In this document: in pieces, positions 33,557 to 42,000 of the stretch
Layout: each line of letters begins with the position of its first letter
Position numbering within the stretch: position 1 is the first letter of the stretch
NCBI GenBank assembly: GCA_020161265.1
Contig: JAIUOC010000001.1
Coordinates: 310,001-374,000 of the forward strand
Direction of reading: 5' to 3'
Length of the DNA stretch: 64,000 bases
DNA from: Chloroflexota bacterium
GTDB lineage: Bacteria > Chloroflexota > Chloroflexia > Chloroflexales > Herpetosiphonaceae
Notes under the pieces: model-generated
What the model saw: only the letters and a program-made list of their open reading frames with translations
What the model was told of the DNA's origin: nothing
Database searches by the model: none
Position numbers and translations under genes: made by a program

Positions 33557-35202
33557 TAGGCCGTTCCTTCTAAGCGGCGAGCCAAGGCTAAGCGATCAAT
33601 TTTGCCATTGGCATTCAGCGGCATGGTTTCAAGTTGATAGATAGTGCGCGGCAGCATATAGTTTGGGAGCAATGGCTGAACTGCCTGCCGCAGATCGCTG
33701 GTTGCAATGCTCGGTGCAATTACAAATGCGACAATTCCGCTCGCCGAGCCGTTTTCAAGCGGCCAGCCCAACGCAACCGCAGCGACTACGCCTGGTTGAA
33801 GTAATAAAGCCCCTTCGATCTCGCTTAATTCCACCCGGTAACCATGAACTTTAATTTGCTGATCGCTGCGCCCAAGATAGATCATGCTACCATTGGCGCG
33901 ACGAACAACCCGATCACCAGTACGGTAATAGCTGATTTCTTCGCCATTAAGCTGTTTGCTGCGCAGAAACCGTTGCTCCGTGAGGTTGGGGTTGTGCCAA
34001 TAGCCTTGAAAGGTTTGTGGCCCAGCAACGCATAATTCGCCTTCTGTGCCAGGTTGCACAGGATTGTCGTTTGCATCAACGACCAAGGCAGTTAAACCGG
34101 GGTACAGCTTGCCAATCGGAACAACTTCATTCAAACATTCAGTAGGCGAGGTCTGCGAATTCCAACGATAAACCGCACAGGCAATCGTTAATTCGGTTGG
34201 GCCATAGAGATTTTCGATCATTGAGTTGGGCGCAGCAAGTTGCCAAGCCTCGGCTGTAGCTTTCGGCAAGGCTTCGCCACAAAAAAGGCTTAAGCGTAAA
34301 TTGGGCAAGCTGTTGGGCTTGAGCAGTTTTTGTTTGCGCAGCAAGGCGGCGACCGATGGCACCGAAAACCAAACCGTAATCTCCTGCTCTTCAATTAAAC
34401 GAAAAGGTGAGAGCAATTGGAGCGGCTGGAGAACACAGACCGCTGCACCATGATTCCAGGCCATAAAAAGGTCAAAGATTGCCAGATCAAAGGTTTGATC
34501 AAAAGTCTGGCTCAGTCGATCAGCAGGTGTAATTTGATATCGCGCTTGATTTACCTTGAGAAAGTGCGTGACATTGGAATGACTAATTGGTACGCCTTTG
34601 GGGTTGCCTGTGCTGCCTGACGTAAATAAGAGATAGGCAATTGCTTCGGGCGGCACGGCAACTGGCACATGATCGGTCGGTAGCTCGGCAAGCTCGGCTT
34701 GGCTATAGATCGTCGTATCGAGTGTAGGGGCATGCAAACAATCGGGCAAGAGGACACACGGTGGTAGCGCTGGCAGCGAATCGGCCAACTGCAAAAATTG
34801 GCCATACGAGTGGTGATCAACAATAATCGCATCAAGCTCGGATTGCTCGATCATCGCTTGGGTGCGCTGAATCGGAAAGGTATAGTTCAGTGGCACAAAG
34901 GTTGCACCAGCCAATAAGCTTGCCAAAACCCCAACGTAGGCAGCCTCGCTGCGATAGGCAAAAATGCCGACGCGGCGCAGCGGTTTGGTTGATTGGCGGA
35001 GCGCAAAGGCCCAGCGTTGGGCAATCGTATACAAATTGACATAACTATATTGTTTATTGCCAATCGTCAAAGCAATGTTATCTGGATAGTGCTGGACACT
35101 CCGTAGAAAACCGCTGTGTAATTGACTAGTTGCACGTGCTTGGTTTGGCTCGCTTGGGAATGGATGCACAACTTCAAGCATTTGGTTAAACTCAATCATC
35201 AT
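33556..35202 (-). CDS. Stand-alone amino-acid adenylation enzyme (operon gene 2)
   Basis: 548 residues, a single NRPS-type A domain without C or T domains. Core motifs in order: LLFTSGSTGNPKG (A3), FDLAIFDLFMAW (A4), NLYGPTE (A5), YYRTGD (A7), GRSDQQIKVHGYRVELSEIE (A8), LNANGKID (A10). The Asp after Phe in A4 corresponds to the Asp235 that binds the alpha-amino group, so an amino acid is the likely substrate. The natural acceptor is the carrier domain fused to citrate synthase in the gene before it. Two ATGs in tandem follow GGAG; either may start. Confidence 0.9.
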   Translation of the reverse strand: MMIEFNQMLEVVHPFPSEPNQARATSQLHSGFLRSVQHYPDNIALTIGNKQYSYVNLYTIAQRWAFALRQSTKPLRRVGIFAYRSEAAYVGVLASLLAGATFVPLNYTFPIQRTQAMIEQSELDAIIVDHHSYGQFLQLADSLPALPPCVLLPDCLHAPTLDTTIYSQAELAELPTDHVPVAVPPEAIAYLLFTSGSTGNPKGVPISHSNVTHFLKVNQARYQITPADRLSQTFDQTFDLAIFDLFMAWNHGAAVCVLQPLQLLSPFRLIEEQEITVWFSVPSVAALLRKQKLLKPNSLPNLRLSLFCGEALPKATAEAWQLAAPNSMIENLYGPTELTIACAVYRWNSQTSPTECLNEVVPIGKLYPGLTALVVDANDNPVQPGTEGELCVAGPQTFQGYWHNPNLTEQRFLRSKQLNGEEISYYRTGDRVVRRANGSMIYLGRSDQQIKVHGYRVELSEIEGALLLQPGVVAAVALGWPLENGSASGIVAFVIAPSIATSDLRQAVQPLLPNYMLPRTIYQLETMPLNANGKIDRLALARRLEGTA

Positions 35203-35240
35203 CTATTCTCCAATAAGGCGTTAGGCGTGATATCGATTCG

Positions 35241-36662
35241 TTATTGACGTTGGTTCAATGCTCGATAGGGCTGATCAATTGGCCCAACATAGGCCAGCAA
35301 CGGGCGAATCAAGATATTGTTGGCATACTGTTCTTGGATTTGAGCCAACCAGCCCACAGTTCGGCCAACAATAAATGCTGGAACAAACAGATCGTGGGGA
35401 ATGCCCAAGAGGTGATAAATAACGCTGGCATAAAAATCAACATTGACATCGATCCCTTTGGCCATATAGGGACGCATTGCCTGAACAACCGCTTCAAGAA
35501 TCGCGTAATAGTTGTTATCGCTTTGTTCGCTCAAGGCTTGCGCTGCTTTGCGTAAATGTCGCGCTCGAGGATCTTCGGTTTGGTAGACCCGATGTCCAAA
35601 ACCCATCACAGGTTGATTGTTGGCTTGTAAGTTGGCTACGTAATCAGCCGCTCGATCAGGCGTGCCGATCGCTTGAATCATTGTAATGACCTGTTCGATC
35701 GCCCCGCCGTGGAGTGGGCCTGCAAAGGCTGCAATTGCCGCAGTGAGCGCCGCATACCAGTCAGAACGTGTTCCTGCGACAACTCGCGCGGTAAAGGTTG
35801 AAGCATTGGCACTATGATCAGCATGGAGAATCAGAATCTGATTCACAATTTGCTGGGCTTGTTGGCTTGGAATACTTTCTTGGAGCATGTAGAGAAAATT
35901 GGCGGCATGATCAAGCGCCGGGTTGGGCTGAATTGGTGTTTTTCCTTGGCGAATCGCGTGATGGGCCGCAATCAAGCAGGGTATTTGGGCAATCAGTCGA
36001 ATGGTGCGAGCTTCACTTGCAGGAGCTGAGCCATCAAAGCGCTCGGCATCAAACGTGGCAAGTGCCGAAAGGCATGTACGCAAAACTTCAGTTGGATGAC
36101 CATCTTTCAGGAGCTGAATCAGATCCAAAATCGTTGCTGGAATCTCTCGTGCTGCCACCAACTGTTGCTTGAATTGTTGTAACTCAGCGGTGGTAGGCAA
36201 TTGTCCGTTCAATAATAAAAAGGCTGTTTCCTCAAACGTCGTTTGCTCAACTAAATCATGAATGCTATAGCCGCGATATTGCAAGCAGCCTTGTTTGCCA
36301 TCGATCAACGTGATCTGACTCTGATCGAAGGTTACTCCTGCCAGGCCACGATAGACCACAACATCGCCGGTTTGCGTTTCAATCCCTGCTGCTTGGGTTG
36401 ATGTCGGCTGAAGATTACCCTGCACATAAGCCTTAATCTGGGCAACAGAACTAAGGGTAACAATAGTATCAGGCTCGATTGTAATTCCATAAGTGGTTTC
36501 TAAGGCCAACATCAAGTTAATATGCGCCAATGAATCCCATTGCATAATTGAGCGATAACTCAGTTGATCATTTACCATATATTCTGGAATTTGCAGCACC
36601 TGAGCAATCAGCGTGACTATATCTGAAATCTGGTTATTGGTAATTTTTTGTTGATTGACCAT
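35241..36662 (-). CDS. Acyl-carrier domain fused to citrate synthase (operon gene 1)
   Basis: 473 residues. Residues 1-80 are a carrier domain with QWDSLAHINLMLALE; Ser44 would bear phosphopantetheine. After a ~20-residue linker, residues ~95-473 are a citrate synthase: LQYRGYSIHDL, LHADHSANAST (His), GPLHGGA (His), GFGHRVYQTEDPRA, and VNVDFYA (Asp). The catalytic His/Asp set is intact. I chose ATG 36662 for AAGGAG upstream; a TTG at 36731 would add 23 unlikely residues. I know of no described enzyme with this fusion. Inference: the carrier presents an acyl or aminoacyl thioester to the fused synthase. First gene of the operon. Confidence 0.9.
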   Translation of the reverse strand: MVNQQKITNNQISDIVTLIAQVLQIPEYMVNDQLSYRSIMQWDSLAHINLMLALETTYGITIEPDTIVTLSSVAQIKAYVQGNLQPTSTQAAGIETQTGDVVVYRGLAGVTFDQSQITLIDGKQGCLQYRGYSIHDLVEQTTFEETAFLLLNGQLPTTAELQQFKQQLVAAREIPATILDLIQLLKDGHPTEVLRTCLSALATFDAERFDGSAPASEARTIRLIAQIPCLIAAHHAIRQGKTPIQPNPALDHAANFLYMLQESIPSQQAQQIVNQILILHADHSANASTFTARVVAGTRSDWYAALTAAIAAFAGPLHGGAIEQVITMIQAIGTPDRAADYVANLQANNQPVMGFGHRVYQTEDPRARHLRKAAQALSEQSDNNYYAILEAVVQAMRPYMAKGIDVNVDFYASVIYHLLGIPHDLFVPAFIVGRTVGWLAQIQEQYANNILIRPLLAYVGPIDQPYRALNQRQ

Positions 36663-37036
36663 AGAACGTTTAAACTCCTTCGGTAGAGAATAGATTTCTG
36701 CGTCGCAATTACAAATCAGAATGCACAGCAATATAGTACAAACTTAATTCGTATTAACATGATTAAGTATGTATATAAACGATTAAATTATTATATTATT
36801 GATAATTGAAATTGTTGCAGTAGAAATGGAGGTAGATAGGCAACAAATTATTTTAAGCCGGAGTTTTAATTCTCTCAAGCACGGTTGTGTAGTATACGCG
36901 CATGGGTATCGCGTGTCAATACGAAAAAAGGCTGATGAAAATGAGAGTTTTATCATTCAAATTTAACCTTTTTCAACTGCAAAACTAGGCTACACTAGAC
37001 CGATAGTAGTTGTTTGATTAAAGGCTTAAACCCGCT
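36663..37036. promoter_or_regulatory. Divergent promoter region of the operon and the phzF-like gene
   Basis: 374 AT-rich base pairs between two divergent starts. On the minus strand TACTAT near 36735 could be the operon -10. On the plus strand TACACT (36991-36996) could serve the phzF-like gene, but neither has a good -35. No regulator gene is encoded here, and no clear operator is seen. Confidence 0.4.
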
Positions 37037-37939
37037 ATGAAACAGGTTAATGTGTATCAAGTTGATGCCTTCACCCAGCATAAATTTCGTGGAAATCCGG
37101 CTGGAGTCGTGACGCACGCTGATGAGCTGAGCGACCAAGAGATGCAACAACTGGCCCGCGAACTGAATAACTCTGAAACAGTCTTTTTGCTTGCGCCGAC
37201 AGATTCAAGTCATGCAGTCTGGTTACGATTTTTCACCCCCACCGTCGAAGTTCCATTGTGTGGTCATGCGACGATTGCAGCCCATTATGTCCGTGCCCAC
37301 GAGCTTCAATTAGGCTCATGCCAAATCCAGCATAAAACTGGGGTTGGTATACTGCCAATTGAAATTATCCAAACCGACAACGATTATCAAATTGTTATGA
37401 CCCAAGCTGCGATTGGGTTTGGCCCGCTAATTGATGGACAATTCAAACAAGCCCTACTCGATGCCCTTGGTCTGAGTATTGACGACCTGCACTACGCATG
37501 TCCGATTCAAATCGTCTCAACCGGCCATGCCAAAGTACTAATCGGGATTAACAAGCGCACGACCCTTGATGTGCTGCGTCCGAATTTTGCAGCGCTTACC
37601 CTGTTGAGCAAACAAATTGGCTGCAATGGCTATTTTGTCTTTACTTTAGACTCTGATGATCCAGCGATTCTTTCCTATGGGCGGATGTTCTCGCCAGCAA
37701 TTGGGGTCAATGAAGATCCAGTTACGGGGAATGCCAATGGGCCGCTCGGTGCTTACTTGGTCCAGCATCGCTTGGTTGCGCATAATGGATCATATTTGCG
37801 ATTTACTGCATGTCAAGGCGTTGCGCTAGGACGAACTGGGTATATTGATGTTCAGGTGTTAATTGAACAGGATACGCCTGTTTTGGTGAAAGTTGGTGGT
37901 CATGCAGTGATTGTTTTCCAGACAACCATTCAGTTGTAA
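37037..37939 (+). CDS. PhzF-family isomerase/epimerase
   Basis: 300 residues, normal for the family. The two-lobed diaminopimelate-epimerase fold is shown by DAFTQHKFRGNPAGVV at the start, the catalytic Glu47 in NNSETVFLL, FFTPTVEVPLCGHATIAAHY in the first lobe and VNEDPVTGNANGPLG in the second. Known: PhzF isomerises trans-2,3-dihydro-3-hydroxyanthranilate; most homologues have unknown substrates. No other phenazine genes are present, so phenazine synthesis is unlikely. Divergent from the 12-gene operon, it may supply an isomerisation step to that pathway. Confidence 0.9.
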   Translation: MKQVNVYQVDAFTQHKFRGNPAGVVTHADELSDQEMQQLARELNNSETVFLLAPTDSSHAVWLRFFTPTVEVPLCGHATIAAHYVRAHELQLGSCQIQHKTGVGILPIEIIQTDNDYQIVMTQAAIGFGPLIDGQFKQALLDALGLSIDDLHYACPIQIVSTGHAKVLIGINKRTTLDVLRPNFAALTLLSKQIGCNGYFVFTLDSDDPAILSYGRMFSPAIGVNEDPVTGNANGPLGAYLVQHRLVAHNGSYLRFTACQGVALGRTGYIDVQVLIEQDTPVLVKVGGHAVIVFQTTIQL

Positions 37940-37957
37940 AAAGGGTATAATGGTTCA

Positions 37958-38173
37958 TTCCGCGAACGTCAACGCGAAGGCATCGCCATGGCTAAGCAGC
38001 GTGGCGTGTATACCGGGCGGAAGAAGGCACTGAATGCGGCCACGATTGCCCACGTCGTTGCACGAGCCGCCGCAGGTGAATCCAAAACGGCCTTAGCCCG
38101 CGAGCTGGACATTAGCCGTGAAACGCTCTATCAGTATCTGCGTCAGCATGCGACGACTGACCGAATTCGTTAA
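37958..38173 (+). pseudogene. Serine resolvase, C-terminal remnant
   Basis: In frame from 37958: FRERQREGIAMAKQRGVYTG, then RKKALNAATI and a C-terminal HTH (KTALARELDISRETLYQYLR). This is the E-helix end and DNA-binding domain of a Tn3-type serine recombinase; the catalytic domain is missing. The 61-residue frame from ATG 37988 might still be made but would lack catalysis. Confidence 0.8.
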
Positions 38174-38188
38174 GGAACGGAGGATGGA

Positions 38189-38401
38189 ATGAGCCTTGTT
38201 GCGATTCTTGAATAAGTCCAAACCTTGGGCATCCAAGAACGGAAAGATCTGGTGAAATTCTTGGTCGATTCCTTGGATGTACCCCTCCTGCGGTTGGCGG
38301 ATATGGCAGGATTTGCTGCGGTGCTGGCCACCAATGACGATGCCCAAACCTATGTCGATGGGTTACGGGATGCCTGGGAGCGACCACAATGCGTGTGTTA
38401 G
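38189..38401 (+). pseudogene. Antitoxin-like gene broken by an early stop
   Basis: ATG after GGAGG reads MSLVAILE then TAA, then VQTLGIQERKDLVKFLVDSL in the same frame to a TAG at 38401. A CAA-to-TAA change (ILE-Q-VQTL) explains the stop. The sequence resembles short antitoxins that precede PIN toxins. It may be dead or reinitiated. Confidence 0.6.
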
Positions 38402-38825
38402 CCACCCTGGCCCCGATACGGCTCCCTTGATTTACTATACGGAGGGGCATGCGCAGTATTTACCAACGCTGCGGGTTATTATGGGGCAGATTGCTCCCGA
38501 TCAGATCCATGCGATCACCTCGGTGTTAACGCTCACCGAAACGCTGATGAAACCGCTGCTGCAGCAGCAGATGGCCCTCGTGCACCAGTATCGCCTCCTC
38601 TTTTATCAAACTGCGGCGCTGACGATGGTGCCGATTACGGCTCCGATTGCTGAGTTGGCGGCCACGCTCCGGGCGCAGTATGGGCTGTGGACTCCGGATG
38701 CGTTACAACTCGCGACGGCGATTGATGCGGTCTGTGATGCCTTTTTAACCAATGATTTTGCCTTGCAGCGGGTTACTGAGATACCAGTACTGGTGGTCGA
38801 TGCCTTGGCAAAATCGGCTCCTTAA
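38370..38825 (+). pseudogene. PIN-domain toxin, 5' end disturbed
   Basis: The core is a type II PIN ribonuclease (VapC-like): DTAPLIYYTEGHAQY with the first Asp and the Glu position, ITSVLTLTETLMKPL with a second acidic residue, TPDALQLATAID and AFLTNDFALQRV with the last Asps. The frame lacks a good start: ATG 38370 has no ribosome site, whereas the well-placed ATG at 38391 overlapping the antitoxin end lies in another frame and stops early. A one-base indel near 38400-38430 probably broke the start. With the broken antitoxin, the pair looks inactive. Confidence 0.55.
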
Positions 38826-39082
38826 CCGCCGTTCGGTTCACCGCATGCGGTCTGGTTTGCCCCTTAAAGGCATGGTAAGGATGACGACCACGGGTCGCAT
38901 CGGCGAACGATGCAGCACGACCGCCATGGGGTTGCGCATACAATCTGGTGTATGCGGTTGTTTTGTATCAGCGGTAATCGAGCAAGACGACTTGACAATC
39001 GGCCTTGGCCTCAGCGATAATCAGGCCCAGCCTCTGAGAGATTTGTAGAGTGATCGTTCTCAGAGTAGAAGAGGAAGTATCC

Positions 39083-42000
39083 ATGACAACCCGTGTCTGG
39101 CGGCGGTTTACTGCTGTCTTAACCTTGTGTTCACTGTTCGCCAATCTCCTGCCGCGTGCTGATGTCGCCGTGGCCCGAATCATTGACCCGATTGAATCAC
39201 CCCCTATCGCAGCCCGACCGGTTGCCCAATCAGCGGGGACGGTGTTGTTTTTAACAGGTTCTGCCGCCTCGGCAGCCGATGATGCGATTGCCGCGCGTTT
39301 GGCGACAACCTACACGGTCGTGCGCAAAAACCACGATCAAGAAACACTCGCCGATGCCGATGGCAAAGCCTTGATTTATATCTCGGCCACCGTCGATTCA
39401 GGAAAAATTGGCGCGACCTTTGCGAACACGCCCGTGCCCATGGTGGTCAATGAGCATGCGGTGTATGATGATTTAGGCATGACGGGGACGGCAAATGGCC
39501 CCGATTATGGCTATGACAGTAGCCCTAGCACGACCCAACTGGTCTTGACTGATCCGCTGCATCCCTTGGCGGCTGGCTTAAGTTCGCCCGTGACGGTGTT
39601 TGCGACGGCGCATAAACTGCCGTTTGGCCGTGGGAGCACTGCTTCCGCACCAATTGCCACAGTTGCTGGGTGGACGACCCGCCATATGTATTTTGCCTAT
39701 GATACCGGCGCAGCGATGGTGACCGGAATCGCTCCAGCCCGCCGAGTTGGCTTTTTCCTTGATCCAACGGCGGCCGTCGATTTAACCATGGATGGCTGGA
39801 CCTTGTTTGATACGGCGGTCGCCTGGGCGGCTGGTTCGGGCACGCCTGCGCCAACGCCTACCCCAACCAGCATTCCCGCCACGGCTACCGCCAGCCCTAC
39901 CGCCACGACTGGTCCTCCAACCAGAACGGCGACGGCAGTGCCATCAGCCACGCCCACGACATCCCCCTCAGCCACCTCAATTGTTCCAACTACCGTCCCC
40001 TCGGCTACGCCTACCGCCACACTTCCGAGTGCAACCGCTACCAATGCAGCGCCAACCACGATCCCATCACAAGGCCATGGTGGCCCGGTGGTGCTGATTG
40101 TGGGCAGTACTCCCGCCGTCGGTTCCGCCGATGCGCGGATTGTGCAGCAACTCACGAGTCTGGGCTACAGCGTGACCACGGTCGTCCAAAGTGCTGCCAG
40201 CAGCAGTAGCGCCAATGGCCAACGCTTAGTGCTAATTTCCTCAACGGTCAGTTCGAGCACGATTGGCAACGCCTTCCGCGATGTCGCGGTTCCGGTTATG
40301 CTCTGGGAAAATGGCCTGTACGATAGTGAGATGGGCATGACCAGCACAACCTTGGGCACGGATTATGGCACAACCGCCAGCCAAGCCACCTTGACCATTC
40401 AAAGCCCGAGCCATCCCATGGCGGCAGGGTTGAGTGGCAGCGTCAGTGTGATGAGTGCTGGCCGCGCTATGCCCTATGGCAGCCCTAATGCGAATGCGGT
40501 GCGGATTGCCGGAACCTCCAGCACCACGACCAAAGCCGTGATTTTTGGCTATGACCAAGGCGCCGTCATGGTGAGTGCGACGGCTCCTGCGCGGCGGGTT
40601 GGCTTCTTTTTCAATGATGATACCCCGCTGGTCGCAACCGCCGACGGCTGGGCCTTATTTGATGCCGCCGTGTTATGGGCGGTGAGCACCAGCGTTCCCG
40701 CCACGGCCACGCCGATCAGCAGCGCAACGCCGGTGGTGACGGCCACGCCCGCTGCCACGGCCACGCCGAGTGCAACCAGCACCCCATTACCAGCCGCGAT
40801 CACCCCGATTGCGTGGGATCCATTCCCCATCGCGAGTGCATCACCCACCCCAGTCGTGCCACGGGTATCGATGAATCAGTGTGTTGATGCCGATGAACCC
40901 AATAACAGCCAAGCCCACGCAACTGAATTGCGTTTGGGTACCACCATCACGCAGGCCTTTTGCGAACGCGATGATGTGGATTGGCTTGCGTTTCAGGGGG
41001 TCGCTGGTGGGGCCTATACGATCAATACCACCAACCTCTATCCAGGCGTGGATACGGTGCTTGCGGTCTACGATGCCCAAGGAACCCTGTTAGCCGAAAA
41101 CGATGATGCAGAATCACCGGAGTATCTGCATAGTATTTCCTTCTCGTGGGGATCACAGGTGAGTGTGGTTGTCCCCAACGATGGAACCTATTTTCTCCGG
41201 ATTAGCTCGTTTCCAACCCGCCAGCAACCAGCCGGATTTTACTACCAAGTTAATCTTTCTCATGGAAATACGGTCTGTGCGACCACCGAAACCGCCAATA
41301 ATAGTGCTCCCCAAGCCGAAGTGCTGACGCTGGGCATGCCTGCGCGACGGTCGTTTTGTCGGGGTGATGAAGATTGGTACACGGTCAATGGGACAGCGGG
41401 AACATGGTATAGCCTTGCCCTCAGCGACCTGAGTGTTGACTATACCACCGATGTTCGGGTGTATCGCGGTGATGCCCAAACGCTGCTCCATCCTACCACC
41501 ACGATGACGGCGCTATCTCGCACCCCACGCCTGACCTTTCTGGCGGTTGCGGATGAACCACTCTATATTCAGCTGCGCCGAACCGATCCAACGCGCGCAG
41601 CCATGCCCTACTATACCCTCACCATCGCCGGTAATGCCTGCCGTGATGCGGGGATGCCGCTTGATGACAGCGTTGGCGAGGCCCAACTGCTGCACCAGGC
41701 CGAGCTTGCGGGAGCCTTCTGTGCCCATGCCAATGACCGTTACGATTGGTATCGGTTGGCGGTTCAGGCGGGAACGGAATATCGCTTACTGTTGACATCC
41801 GATCATCCCGATGCCAGCGGCATGGGCATCAGTTTTCGCGATCAGTATAATCAGCCTATCCCCGATCCTGCCTCACCACCCCAGTATTTAAGTGATCGGC
41901 TTGGTGGTCTCACGTGGGCGGTGTGGACACCGAGCAGCAGCGGCGAGGTCTATGTGCGGGCAACGAGTCCGAAAGCGGGCGCAGAGATGCAGTATCGCTT

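Noticed and set aside
18787..36662. Phosphinothricin-type (bialaphos) pathway
   Set aside because: Citrate synthase- and aconitase-like genes recall phosphinomethylmalate steps, but there is no PEP mutase or phosphonopyruvate decarboxylase in the operon.
30869..36662. Ordinary TCA-cycle genes
   Set aside because: The citrate synthase carries a fused carrier domain and is co-translated with an adenylation enzyme, exporter and ligases, so a housekeeping role is unlikely.
37037..37939. Phenazine biosynthesis
   Set aside because: Only the PhzF homologue is present; PhzF relatives occur in many unrelated settings.
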